Positions 7,374 to 13,241 of a stretch of 13,241 bases of DNA are shown here, in pieces. The notes beneath the pieces are model-generated. The model saw only the letters and a program-made list of their open reading frames with translations, was not told the DNA's origin and did not search any database. Position 1 is the first letter of the stretch, and each line of letters starts with the position of its first letter. Origin of the DNA: Erysipelotrichaceae bacterium UBA1783 (lineage in GTDB: Bacteria; Bacillota_I; Bacilli_A; Erysipelotrichales; Erysipelotrichaceae); assembly GCA_002315205.1 (NCBI GenBank), contig DCGH01000088.1, positions 1 through 13,241 of the forward strand, written 5' to 3'. The position numbers and the translations under genes are program-made.

Positions 7374-7428
7374 CATTTGTATTACTTCTCTTTTTAAAGT
7401 TCCCTTAATTTCTTTGCTTTTGATTTTT

Positions 7429-7457
7429 TTGACATTTTTGCTAGAATTTGCTAATAT
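7429..7457 (+). promoter_or_regulatory. Near-consensus promoter of the 98-residue gene
   Basis: The -35 TTGACA (7429-7434) is a full match. A 17-nt spacer follows, then TAATAT (7452-7457) preceded by TG at 7449-7450 as an extended -10. Expected transcription start is about 7464, leaving a leader of about 20 nt. A ribosome binding site AGAGGGT (7472-7478) lies 5 nt before the ATG. This is the clearest promoter in the window. Confidence 0.82.
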
Positions 7458-7483
7458 AAACTTGTATATATAGAGGGTCACTT

Positions 7484-7780
7484 ATGAGCAGCTATTTTAT
7501 GATAATCCCTATTTTATTTCAGTTTATCTTCTTTATTTGTATCGTTTCAACTATCATTTCAATTGCTAAAAAAGGCCGTTCTATAAATAATCGTAAGCAG
7601 AGGGTTTATGAAACAATGGATAGAATAAATCGCCAGGCAAATAATCAGGCAGATCATAATGAATCTCATTTCCAGCAGCAGAATTATTCTTATCAATATG
7701 CCAAGAAGGAGCAAAGCTCTAAGGATATTAAAGATAAGCCATTATCTGAAGCGGAAAAAAATGTTTTATATGGAAAGTAA
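7484..7780 (+). CDS. Unrecognised 98-residue membrane-anchored protein
   Basis: The only plus-strand gene. I do not recognise its family. Residues about 5-28 form one very hydrophobic helix (rich in I, F and V). A basic stretch KKGRSINNRKQR follows at 29-40, which predicts an N-out, C-in single-pass or signal-anchor protein. The remaining 55 or so residues are polar and rich in N, Q, S and K (for example NNQADHNESHFQQQNYSYQY at 53-72) and look disordered, ending in LSEAEKNVLYGK. Expression is well supported by a near-consensus promoter, a fitting ribosome binding site and a terminator whose stem starts right after the stop. It is divergent from alkD and convergent with prs. No function is proposed. 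Confidence 0.85.
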   Translation: MSSYFMIIPILFQFIFFICIVSTIISIAKKGRSINNRKQRVYETMDRINRQANNQADHNESHFQQQNYSYQYAKKEQSSKDIKDKPLSEAEKNVLYGK

Positions 7781-7806
7781 AAGAGGAAATCTTGAGATTT
7801 CCTCTT
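7781..7806. terminator. Bidirectional intrinsic terminator between convergent genes
   Basis: A perfect 11-bp stem (AAGAGGAAATC / GATTTCCTCTT) with loop TTGA sits between the stop of the 98-residue gene (7778-7780) and the stop of prs (7811-7813). On the plus strand it is followed by ATTTTTATTT. On the minus strand the stem end runs into TTTT. It serves both convergent units. Confidence 0.92.
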
Positions 7807-7810
7807 ATTT

Positions 7811-8776
7811 TTATTTATCCTCTGAATGGAATAATGAATATACATCAGAAACTGGTTTAGATTCTGCGATACTCTTAATTGTATTTGCTAATAGGAAGGC
7901 TACAGATAATACCTTTAGCTTAGGACAAGAAGATAACTGCTCATCTGTTAGCTCAATGGTATTAGTAATAACAAATTCCTTTACATTTGAGTTCTGAATT
8001 CTTTCTAATGCATTATTAGAGAAAACACCATGAGTTGCTGCACAATATACATCTTTAGCGCCATGATCCTTAAGCATATTGATACAACCGATTAGTGATC
8101 CACCAGTATCAACTAAGTCATCAATGATGATACAGTTTTTACCCTCAACATCACCAATAAGATTCATTGCTTCAGCAACATTTGGTTTATTTCTTCTCTT
8201 ATCTACAATAGCTAAAGAAGCATCTGGTAGATTTGCAGCTAAGTTTCTAGCTCTTACTACACCACCATGATCTGGTGAAACAACACAAATATTTTCAATG
8301 CTCTTTCTTCTGAAGTACTGACCAATCATATCTACAGCTGTCAGATTATCTGTAGGAATCTTGAAGAATCCCTGAATCTGTGAAGCGTGTAAGTCAATTG
8401 CTACAACTCTATCTGCACCAGCAGCTGTTAATAAATCGGCAACTAATCGTGAAGTAATAGGCTGTCTAGCTCTTGCTTTTCTATCCTGTCTTGCATATCC
8501 ATAATAAGGAATAACGCAAGTAACTTCCTTACAGCTTGCTCTCTTTACAGCATCAATACAGATTAATGTTTCCATGATGTGATCATTTACAGGTCCACAT
8601 GTAGACTGAATGATAAATACATGCTTACCTCTTACTGATTCTTGAGGTTCAACCAAAATTTCACCATCAGCGAAATGATTTACAGCAATCTTTCCTTCTT
8701 CAATTCCAAGCATTCTAACAATTTCTTCTGTTAAATTCTTTGAAGAGGTAAGTGAGAATATTGTAATGTTATCCAT
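7811..8776 (-). CDS. prs: Ribose-phosphate pyrophosphokinase (PRPP synthase)
   Basis: Makes PRPP from ribose 5-phosphate and ATP for purine, pyrimidine, NAD, histidine and tryptophan synthesis, in the cytoplasm. The 321 residues show class I features: FADGE (35-39), QSTCGPVND (57-65), the catalytic flexible loop YYGYARQDRK (91-100), VVAIDLHASQIQGFF (124-138), SPDHGGVVRA (167-176), and the PRPP-binding loop IIIDDLVDTGGSL (216-228), where most class I enzymes have DDMIDTAGT. The length is normal. Start ATG 8776 has a strong AGGAGG (8782-8787). It lies 59 nt after ispE with a possible promoter in the gap, and ends at the bidirectional terminator. The product supplies Hpt, encoded elsewhere in the window. 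Confidence 0.97.
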   Translation of the reverse strand: MDNITIFSLTSSKNLTEEIVRMLGIEEGKIAVNHFADGEILVEPQESVRGKHVFIIQSTCGPVNDHIMETLICIDAVKRASCKEVTCVIPYYGYARQDRKARARQPITSRLVADLLTAAGADRVVAIDLHASQIQGFFKIPTDNLTAVDMIGQYFRRKSIENICVVSPDHGGVVRARNLAANLPDASLAIVDKRRNKPNVAEAMNLIGDVEGKNCIIIDDLVDTGGSLIGCINMLKDHGAKDVYCAATHGVFSNNALERIQNSNVKEFVITNTIELTDEQLSSCPKLKVLSVAFLLANTIKSIAESKPVSDVYSLFHSEDK

Positions 8777-8801
8777 AAGCTCCTCCTGAAAAACCGTCTT
8801 T

Positions 8802-8810
8802 ATTTTAACA
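8802..8810 (-). promoter_or_regulatory. Possible extended -10 promoter of prs
   Basis: On the minus strand TGT-TAAAAT (five of six -10 bases with the TGn extension) lies in the 59-nt gap between ispE and prs. The -35 position is weak (TGTAAA at 17-nt spacing). A start near 8795 would give a leader of about 20 nt containing the AGGAGG site. It may add expression of prs on top of read-through from ispE. Confidence 0.5.
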
Positions 8811-8835
8811 CACTTTAGTTTTTATTTACATATCT

Positions 8836-9666
8836 TTACTCATTAATTATGGTTGTCAGATAGGCAAATTCATATTTGTGCTTTACTTGACCATAAAGCT
8901 TTTCCAGCTTCTCTCTATCATCAATCACAAAGACTGTAGAACCACTACCAGTCATTAATGTATTTGGATAGCCAAGTCCTTTACAGTAGTCGATAATTTC
9001 CTTTACCTCTGGTACAATCTGGAAGCCAGAATACTGTAGACTATTTCCTAAATAGGCGGAAAAATCATTTCCTGCAACAAACTGCTTTTCCAGCTGGTCC
9101 ATATCTGGATGTTCACACTTCTCTAAATCCAAAAGCTTAAAGGCCAATGGGGTACTGATTCCATCCTTTGGCTTAATTAACAGAACATCTAAATCATCCT
9201 TAAGTTCGATCGGACGAACAATTTCGCCAAAGCCTTTGACTCTAGATGGTACGCTATAGACACAGAAAGGAATATCAGCACCAACTGTTTTTCCTAATTC
9301 TGCAAGCTCTTCAATACTCAATCCCAGATTACATAAACGATTAATAATCCTTAATGTTGCTGCACCATCACTACTACCACCAGCTAAGCCAGCATTAGCA
9401 GGAACCTGCTTCTTAACCTCAATCTTGAAATGCTGATGTAAATTAAACTTTCTTCTTAAAAGCTCTACACATTTATAAATGATATTACCTTGATCAAATG
9501 GTAAATCTACATTACACTTGTAGCTGTCTTCTTGAGCTAATGCAATATTTATTGTATCAAACAACCCAATTGGTAACATGATCATATCCAGATTGTGGTA
9601 GCCATCAGGACGTTTTGATACCACATCAATACTTAAATTTATTTTTCCATACGCATTTTCAATCAT
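8836..9666 (-). CDS. ispE: 4-diphosphocytidyl-2-C-methyl-D-erythritol kinase
   Basis: GHMP-family kinase that phosphorylates CDP-ME in the methylerythritol phosphate route to isoprenoids, which also yields the undecaprenyl carrier used by TagO. The 276 residues show AYGKINLSIDV (5-15, K8 and N10), PDGYHNL (20-26), the ATP-binding glycine-rich loop PANAGLAGGSSDGAATL (89-105), GADIPFCVY (129-137, probable catalytic D131), and the C-terminal MTGSGSTVF (238-246). The length is normal. The start ATG (9666) overlaps the end of rsmA by 8 nt and has no clear ribosome binding site, so translation is probably coupled to rsmA. rsmA-ispE proximity is common in bacteria. The organism therefore appears to use the non-mevalonate pathway. 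Confidence 0.96.
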   Translation of the reverse strand: MIENAYGKINLSIDVVSKRPDGYHNLDMIMLPIGLFDTINIALAQEDSYKCNVDLPFDQGNIIYKCVELLRRKFNLHQHFKIEVKKQVPANAGLAGGSSDGAATLRIINRLCNLGLSIEELAELGKTVGADIPFCVYSVPSRVKGFGEIVRPIELKDDLDVLLIKPKDGISTPLAFKLLDLEKCEHPDMDQLEKQFVAGNDFSAYLGNSLQYSGFQIVPEVKEIIDYCKGLGYPNTLMTGSGSTVFVIDDREKLEKLYGQVKHKYEFAYLTTIINE

Positions 9667-10483
9667 TGCTTAAAACCCCATAAATTCTAATATAATCATC
9701 TAATGACAGCTGTTCTACTCTTGCTGTAGGTAATACACCAATCTCTTCAAACTGCTGCTCACTAAGCTCAAAGTCATTTTTCTTTAGGTTACTTAACACC
9801 ATTTTTCTTCTCTGTGAAAAGCTTGCTTTAACAATCTTCCATAACAGCTCTTCATTTTCTACCTTTTTTTCATACTCACGAATGGTATACATCAAAATAG
9901 CACTATCTACCTTTGGTGAAGGGAAGAAATTATTCTTATTTACCTTTGTCAATAAAGACACATCACTGTAATATTGAGCAATCAGCTGAAGAACATTATA
10001 GTCCTTTCCTCTTTCGTTTTTAAGGAAACGGTCAGCTACTTCCTTTTGCATCATTGCTATAACCTTATCAATTTTATCGTGATGGGCAAAAATTACTGTT
10101 AGTAATTCTGTCGTTATGTAATAAGGAAGATTGGAAACAAAGGAAACCTTATCATATTGCACCAAAAGTTCATCCATATCCACAGTTAAGAAATCCTGAT
10201 GAATAATTTCCACATTTGGATAATCCTTTAGATTTTCCTTCAAAACCTCAATTAAATCATCATCGATTTCATAGGCAATAACCTTCTTCGCTTTTTGAGC
10301 AACTGCTTCCGTTAAAGCTCCCAAACCAGCACCAATCTCAATAATGACATCCTCTGGTTGAATCTTATCCTGTACCTTACGGATAATTGTTGGCTCAATT
10401 AAAAAATTTTGACCGAATTTTTTCTTGGCCATTAATCCATACTGATCCAAAATGTACTTTGTCTGTGATAAGCAACCTATCAT
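9659..10483 (-). CDS. rsmA: 16S rRNA (adenine-N6,N6) dimethyltransferase RsmA
   Basis: Dimethylates the two adjacent adenines of the 3'-terminal 16S rRNA hairpin (A1518/A1519 in E. coli numbering) using S-adenosylmethionine, a late step in 30S assembly; also called KsgA. The 274 residues contain AKKKFGQNFL (19-28), SAM-binding motif I EIGAGLGALT (49-58), acidic YEID (71-74), the substrate motif NLPYY (118-122), FFPSPKVDSA in the middle and SQRRKM in the C-terminal domain. The start at ATG 10483 is 2 nt after the rnmV stop, with AAGGA 11 nt upstream inside rnmV. The stop TGA (9659-9661) shows UGA is a stop codon here. The rnmV-rsmA pairing is a widely conserved Firmicute arrangement. Confidence 0.97.
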   Translation of the reverse strand: MIGCLSQTKYILDQYGLMAKKKFGQNFLIEPTIIRKVQDKIQPEDVIIEIGAGLGALTEAVAQKAKKVIAYEIDDDLIEVLKENLKDYPNVEIIHQDFLTVDMDELLVQYDKVSFVSNLPYYITTELLTVIFAHHDKIDKVIAMMQKEVADRFLKNERGKDYNVLQLIAQYYSDVSLLTKVNKNNFFPSPKVDSAILMYTIREYEKKVENEELLWKIVKASFSQRRKMVLSNLKKNDFELSEQQFEEIGVLPTARVEQLSLDDYIRIYGVLSND

Positions 10484-10485
10484 TA

Positions 10486-11013
10486 TTACTCTAATCCTTC
10501 CAAAACCTTTGTAACATCCTTATAGCTATATCCAAGCATATTTAAATAATGGAATAGCTTTTTGTTATTGCATTGACCTAGCTTTAAAGCACTGGTCAAT
10601 TGATCTCTTTTCTTTTTATCGTTAATTAACTGCAGATTCAGATATTCAGCCCAGCTGATACTATCTTGATTCTCTTCAAAGGTCACAGCATTTTCAATAG
10701 CTGAAACAATTAATTCATCTGCAACATATTCAATACCAACATTTCTTTTGCCAATTGCATCCTTTTTATCAATAAATACATGCTTAGCATTTGGCACCTC
10801 TGCGACAATCATGTCTCTGATTTTCTTTCCTGGAAAATCAGGATCAGTCATGATAATAACACCTTGACGATTGGCAGCCTGCTTTATGATTTCAATCTGT
10901 TGCTTTTGTAAGGAAAGACCACCAGTAATTAGTACATCACAATCGAATAGCTTATCCAATCTGGCTTTGTCATGCTTCCCTTCCACAACAATCAATTCTT
11001 TTATTCTTTTCAT
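10486..11013 (-). CDS. rnmV: Ribonuclease M5
   Basis: Toprim-domain endonuclease that matures the 5S rRNA precursor, usually with ribosomal protein L18 as cofactor; it is characteristic of low-GC Gram-positives. The 175 residues start with the Toprim glutamate motif IVVEGKHD (8-15, E11) and contain the DxD motif TDPDFPGKKIR (56-66, D57 and D59), then a KRNVGIEYV segment (89-97) conserved in RNase M5. The C-terminal part is helical. The length is normal. The start ATG (11013) shares its A with the last base of the tatD stop (TAATG), with GGAG 6 nt upstream, so it is tightly coupled. rsmA follows after 2 nt. Confidence 0.95.
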   Translation of the reverse strand: MKRIKELIVVEGKHDKARLDKLFDCDVLITGGLSLQKQQIEIIKQAANRQGVIIMTDPDFPGKKIRDMIVAEVPNAKHVFIDKKDAIGKRNVGIEYVADELIVSAIENAVTFEENQDSISWAEYLNLQLINDKKKRDQLTSALKLGQCNNKKLFHYLNMLGYSYKDVTKVLEGLE

Positions 11014-11777
11014 TATTTACTCCAGAAGCTTTCATAATTCTTCATTAGCTGCAGCTGTAGCTGTTCAATATTCATTTCTCTTAATTGAGCAATGTATTCA
11101 CCAGTATATCTGACATAAGCCGTTTCATTGGTCTGTCCTCTAAATGGTACTGGTGTCAAATATGGACAATCAGTTTCAATCATCATTCTATCCAATGGGC
11201 AATTCATAGCATTTTCCTTTGGCGCCTTGGCATTTTTAAAGGTAACAACTCCACTGAAGGAGATATAATAGCCTAGCTTTAAATATTCCCTCATCATTTC
11301 CAATGAATCGCTGTAGCAATGCATTAGCACCTTCGTTTTTGCATATTTCTTTAGAATATCGAAGGTATCTTGAGAAGCATCTCGACTATGAATCATAATT
11401 GGTAATCCATACTTATTTGCAAGGGCAATCTGTTTAATAAATAGTGCCTTCTGCTGATGCACAAATTCTTTACCATAATGGTAATCCAAGCCAATTTCTC
11501 CAACACCTTTAATCTTACCATCAATAATCGCCCTTTCAAGATAGGCCAAATCATCCTCAGTAATATGGTCCGCATCCTCTGGAAAATAACCAAAGGAGAT
11601 ATCACAGCTTGGATAGCTTTCCTGAATTTCTAAAGCTCTAATGAAATCATTTCTATTCAGACAGATAATATTACTAATACCAACATTGTTTTCCTTGGCA
11701 TTATTCATATATCTGTCAAAATCAGCAGTATATAGCTCATCTGTCATATGACAATGTGTATCAATCCAAAAACTCAT
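11013..11777 (-). CDS. tatD: TatD-family metal-dependent deoxyribonuclease
   Basis: TIM-barrel metal hydrolase of the TatD DNase family, linked in relatives to 3'-5' exonuclease activity and DNA repair or turnover. The 254 residues show the metal ligands expected for the family: WIDTHCHM (4-11, H8 and H10), VGEIGLDYHYGK (92-103, E94), IMIHSRDA (127-134, H130), LMHCYS (151-156, H153) and IETDCPYL (200-207, catalytic D203). PFRGQTNET follows. It starts 1 nt after the mnmE stop, with AGGT in the last mnmE codons as ribosome binding site, and ends in a TAATG junction with rnmV. A tatD-rnmV-rsmA order is common in Firmicutes. The exact substrate is not visible in the sequence. Confidence 0.94.
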   Translation of the reverse strand: MSFWIDTHCHMTDELYTADFDRYMNNAKENNVGISNIICLNRNDFIRALEIQESYPSCDISFGYFPEDADHITEDDLAYLERAIIDGKIKGVGEIGLDYHYGKEFVHQQKALFIKQIALANKYGLPIMIHSRDASQDTFDILKKYAKTKVLMHCYSDSLEMMREYLKLGYYISFSGVVTFKNAKAPKENAMNCPLDRMMIETDCPYLTPVPFRGQTNETAYVRYTGEYIAQLREMNIEQLQLQLMKNYESFWSK

Positions 11778-11778
11778 C

Positions 11779-13110
11779 TTATTTACCTACACAGAATCTA
11801 GAGAAAATGCCATCTAGTAAATCCTCTCTAGAATACTCTCCTAAAATCTCTCTCATGCAGCGATAAGCGTTCTGGATATCCTCAGTAACTAAATCTAATG
11901 GTACCCCTAGCTCTAAAGCATTCTTTGCTTCCTTCACTGAAGCTTTTGCCTGTCGCATTAGAGAAATCTGTCTTTCGTTGGTTAAGGCTGGCTGTCTTAA
12001 AGCAATCTGATTACTTTCAAACATCTCATTAATCCGATCTGTCAGCTCCTTAATATCCCCATTAATGGCACTGATGGTAACTTCATTTTCTATCTTTTTC
12101 TGATCCGCCTTATTATAAACAACAATACGGTTCGTTCCCTTTGTTTCCTCTAAAAGCTGCTGATCCTGTTCATCCATATCAGTTGAATCTAATACCACAA
12201 TAACCAGCTGTGCTTCATTTAGTGCCTTTTTGCTCTTATCAATACCAATCCTCTCAATTGAATTGTCAGTTTCATGAATTCCTGCCGTATCAATTAAATG
12301 CAAGGTTACATTCTTTAAATGAACATCGCCCTCTACTAAATCTCTGGTAGTACCCGCAATATCACTAACAATGGCCTTATCCTCAGCAAGCAATGCATTT
12401 AATAAGGAACTCTTACCAACATTTGGCTTGCCAACAATAACCGTTTTAATGCCTTCTTTAATAATTATTGAGCTTTCAGCAACACTAATAATATCATCAC
12501 ATCTCTTTAGCCAATCTAAAACTAAAGCAGATACATCCTCAGCGGTAATAAAGCCATTATCATCATATTCTGGATAATCAATATTAACCTCGATATGAGC
12601 AATACATTGTTCTAAATCATTAATTAAAGGCGCCAATAGCTTTTTAACAGAACCACTTAAAGAATTTACAGCCAGTTGTGCATTATCATTGCTGTCAGCA
12701 TTAATTAAATCGTTGATTGCTTCGGCTTGTGTTAAATCAATTCGACCATTTAAAAAGGCTCTCTTTGTAAATTCTCCATTCACTGCCTGTCTGGCACCAG
12801 CTGCTAAGCAAAGGGTTAAAATCTTTCGTGTCACAAACAAACCACCATGACAATTAATTTCAACCATCTCTTCACCTGTAAAAGATCTAGGTGCTTTAAA
12901 AATGCTAACTAAAACCTCGTCAACCTTTTTATCTGTTTCTGGATCAACAATGAAGCCATAGTAAATATGATAGCCCTCATAATTTCTATCCTTTGTCTTA
13001 AATATTTTATTTAGAATATCAATGGATTTATCTCCTGATAATCTGATAATAGATATTGCTCCTGCTGCAATGGTATTTGTTGATATTGCAACAATAGTAT
13101 CGTTTAGCAT
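11779..13110 (-). CDS. mnmE: tRNA modification GTPase MnmE
   Basis: With MnmG, this GTPase installs the aminomethyl-type modification on wobble uridine 34 of certain tRNAs. The 443 residues have an N-terminal folate-binding domain (about 1-118; TIAAGAISIIRLSG at 13-26), a helical domain, then an inserted G domain: G1 GKPNVGKSS (227-235), G2 GTTRD (253-257), G3 DTAG (274-277), G4 NKAD (333-336) and G5 SAING (347-351). A C-terminal helical domain ends in the diagnostic FCVGK (439-443, redox cysteine C440). The start ATG 13110 has AAGGTGAT just upstream and a promoter before that. It heads the operon with tatD-rnmV-rsmA-ispE. MnmG is not in the window. Confidence 0.98.
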   Translation of the reverse strand: MLNDTIVAISTNTIAAGAISIIRLSGDKSIDILNKIFKTKDRNYEGYHIYYGFIVDPETDKKVDEVLVSIFKAPRSFTGEEMVEINCHGGLFVTRKILTLCLAAGARQAVNGEFTKRAFLNGRIDLTQAEAINDLINADSNDNAQLAVNSLSGSVKKLLAPLINDLEQCIAHIEVNIDYPEYDDNGFITAEDVSALVLDWLKRCDDIISVAESSIIIKEGIKTVIVGKPNVGKSSLLNALLAEDKAIVSDIAGTTRDLVEGDVHLKNVTLHLIDTAGIHETDNSIERIGIDKSKKALNEAQLVIVVLDSTDMDEQDQQLLEETKGTNRIVVYNKADQKKIENEVTISAINGDIKELTDRINEMFESNQIALRQPALTNERQISLMRQAKASVKEAKNALELGVPLDLVTEDIQNAYRCMREILGEYSREDLLDGIFSRFCVGK

Positions 13111-13129
13111 AAAATCACCTTCGTCTATT

Positions 13130-13158
13130 ATTCTACCATAGTTTATAGCTATTGTTTA
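13130..13158 (-). promoter_or_regulatory. Promoter of the mnmE operon
   Basis: On the minus strand a -35-like TAAACA (13158-13153; four of six) is followed by a 17-nt spacer and TAGAAT (13135-13130; five of six), with TG at 13138-13137 as extended -10. Predicted start is near 13123, leaving a leader of about 12 nt holding the AAGGTGAT binding site (13121-13114). It lies directly after the terminator of the preceding unit. Confidence 0.65.
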
Positions 13159-13163
13159 CTCCT

Positions 13164-13191
13164 AAAAAAAGCCCCAGGCTTTCCCTAGGGC
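13164..13191 (-). terminator. Intrinsic terminator of the unit upstream of mnmE
   Basis: On the minus strand GCCCTAGG pairs with CCTGGGGC across a GAAAG loop: 8 bp including one U-G wobble. Seven T residues follow. On the plus strand the wobble becomes a C-A mismatch, so the structure is built for minus-strand transcripts. It ends a gene that lies mostly beyond the right edge of the window. Confidence 0.88.
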
Positions 13192-13241
13192 AATCTTTTA
13201 AAATTTTAATAGTTTTCTTTTCTTACTTCGAAGTAAGCCTG

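Noticed and set aside
7659..7997. 112-residue plus-strand ORF overlapping the end of the 98-residue gene and prs
   Set aside because: It runs through the bidirectional terminator and antisense to prs, and its sequence resembles no protein family I know.
11393..11605. 70-residue minus-strand ORF within tatD
   Set aside because: Out-of-frame shadow of tatD, whose metal-binding motifs establish the true frame.
12371..12577. 68-residue plus-strand ORF opposite the MnmE G domain
   Set aside because: Antisense to the conserved G1-G2 region; explained entirely by the real mnmE frame.

Overview
The window is a compact, AT-rich housekeeping segment of a low-GC Gram-positive (Firmicutes-type) bacterium. 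RNase M5, a TagO/WecA-type initiating glycosyltransferase, the Firmicute neighbourhood tilS-hpt-ftsH-hslO, a DUF1146 (YwzB-like) protein and the non-mevalonate kinase IspE all point that way. Gene content and small genome style suggest Erysipelotrichia/Coprobacillaceae-like bacteria, but that is inference from resemblance. All genes but one lie on the minus strand, intergenic gaps are tiny, and UGA is used as a stop (rsmA), so the genetic code is standard. In Bacillus subtilis most of these genes sit near the replication origin, in several separate blocks, so this window is probably origin-proximal too.

Reading down the minus strand from the right edge, an intrinsic terminator (13171-13191) closes an upstream unit that lies almost wholly outside the window. 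A promoter at about 13130-13158 then starts mnmE-tatD-rnmV-rsmA-ispE, with junctions of 1 to 2 nt or short overlaps, and prs follows after 59 nt with a possible promoter of its own. This is an RNA-maturation operon (tRNA wobble modification, 5S rRNA maturation, 16S rRNA dimethylation) with an isoprenoid kinase and PRPP synthase at the end. It stops at a perfect bidirectional hairpin (7781-7806) shared with the only plus-strand gene, a 98-residue membrane-anchored protein of unknown function driven by a near-consensus promoter.

Divergent from that gene is alkD-DUF1146-tagO (7358 down to 5363): DNA alkylation repair, a small membrane protein and the first enzyme of undecaprenyl-linked cell-wall polymer synthesis. 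A palindromic terminator overlaps the tagO stop codon.

The last unit is a PemK/MazF-like gene, tilS, hpt, ftsH and hslO (5292 down to 47): tRNA-Ile lysidylation, purine salvage, membrane proteolysis and a redox chaperone. A hairpin between ftsH and hslO could uncouple hslO expression. The longest non-coding stretches are about 125-130 bases (7359-7483 and 13111-13241), and both hold promoters or a terminator.

I found no CRISPR array, mobile element, tRNA, rRNA or obvious new multi-gene system. The two items most worth following up are the orphan PemK/MazF-like protein in the tilS operon and the unrecognised 98-residue gene.
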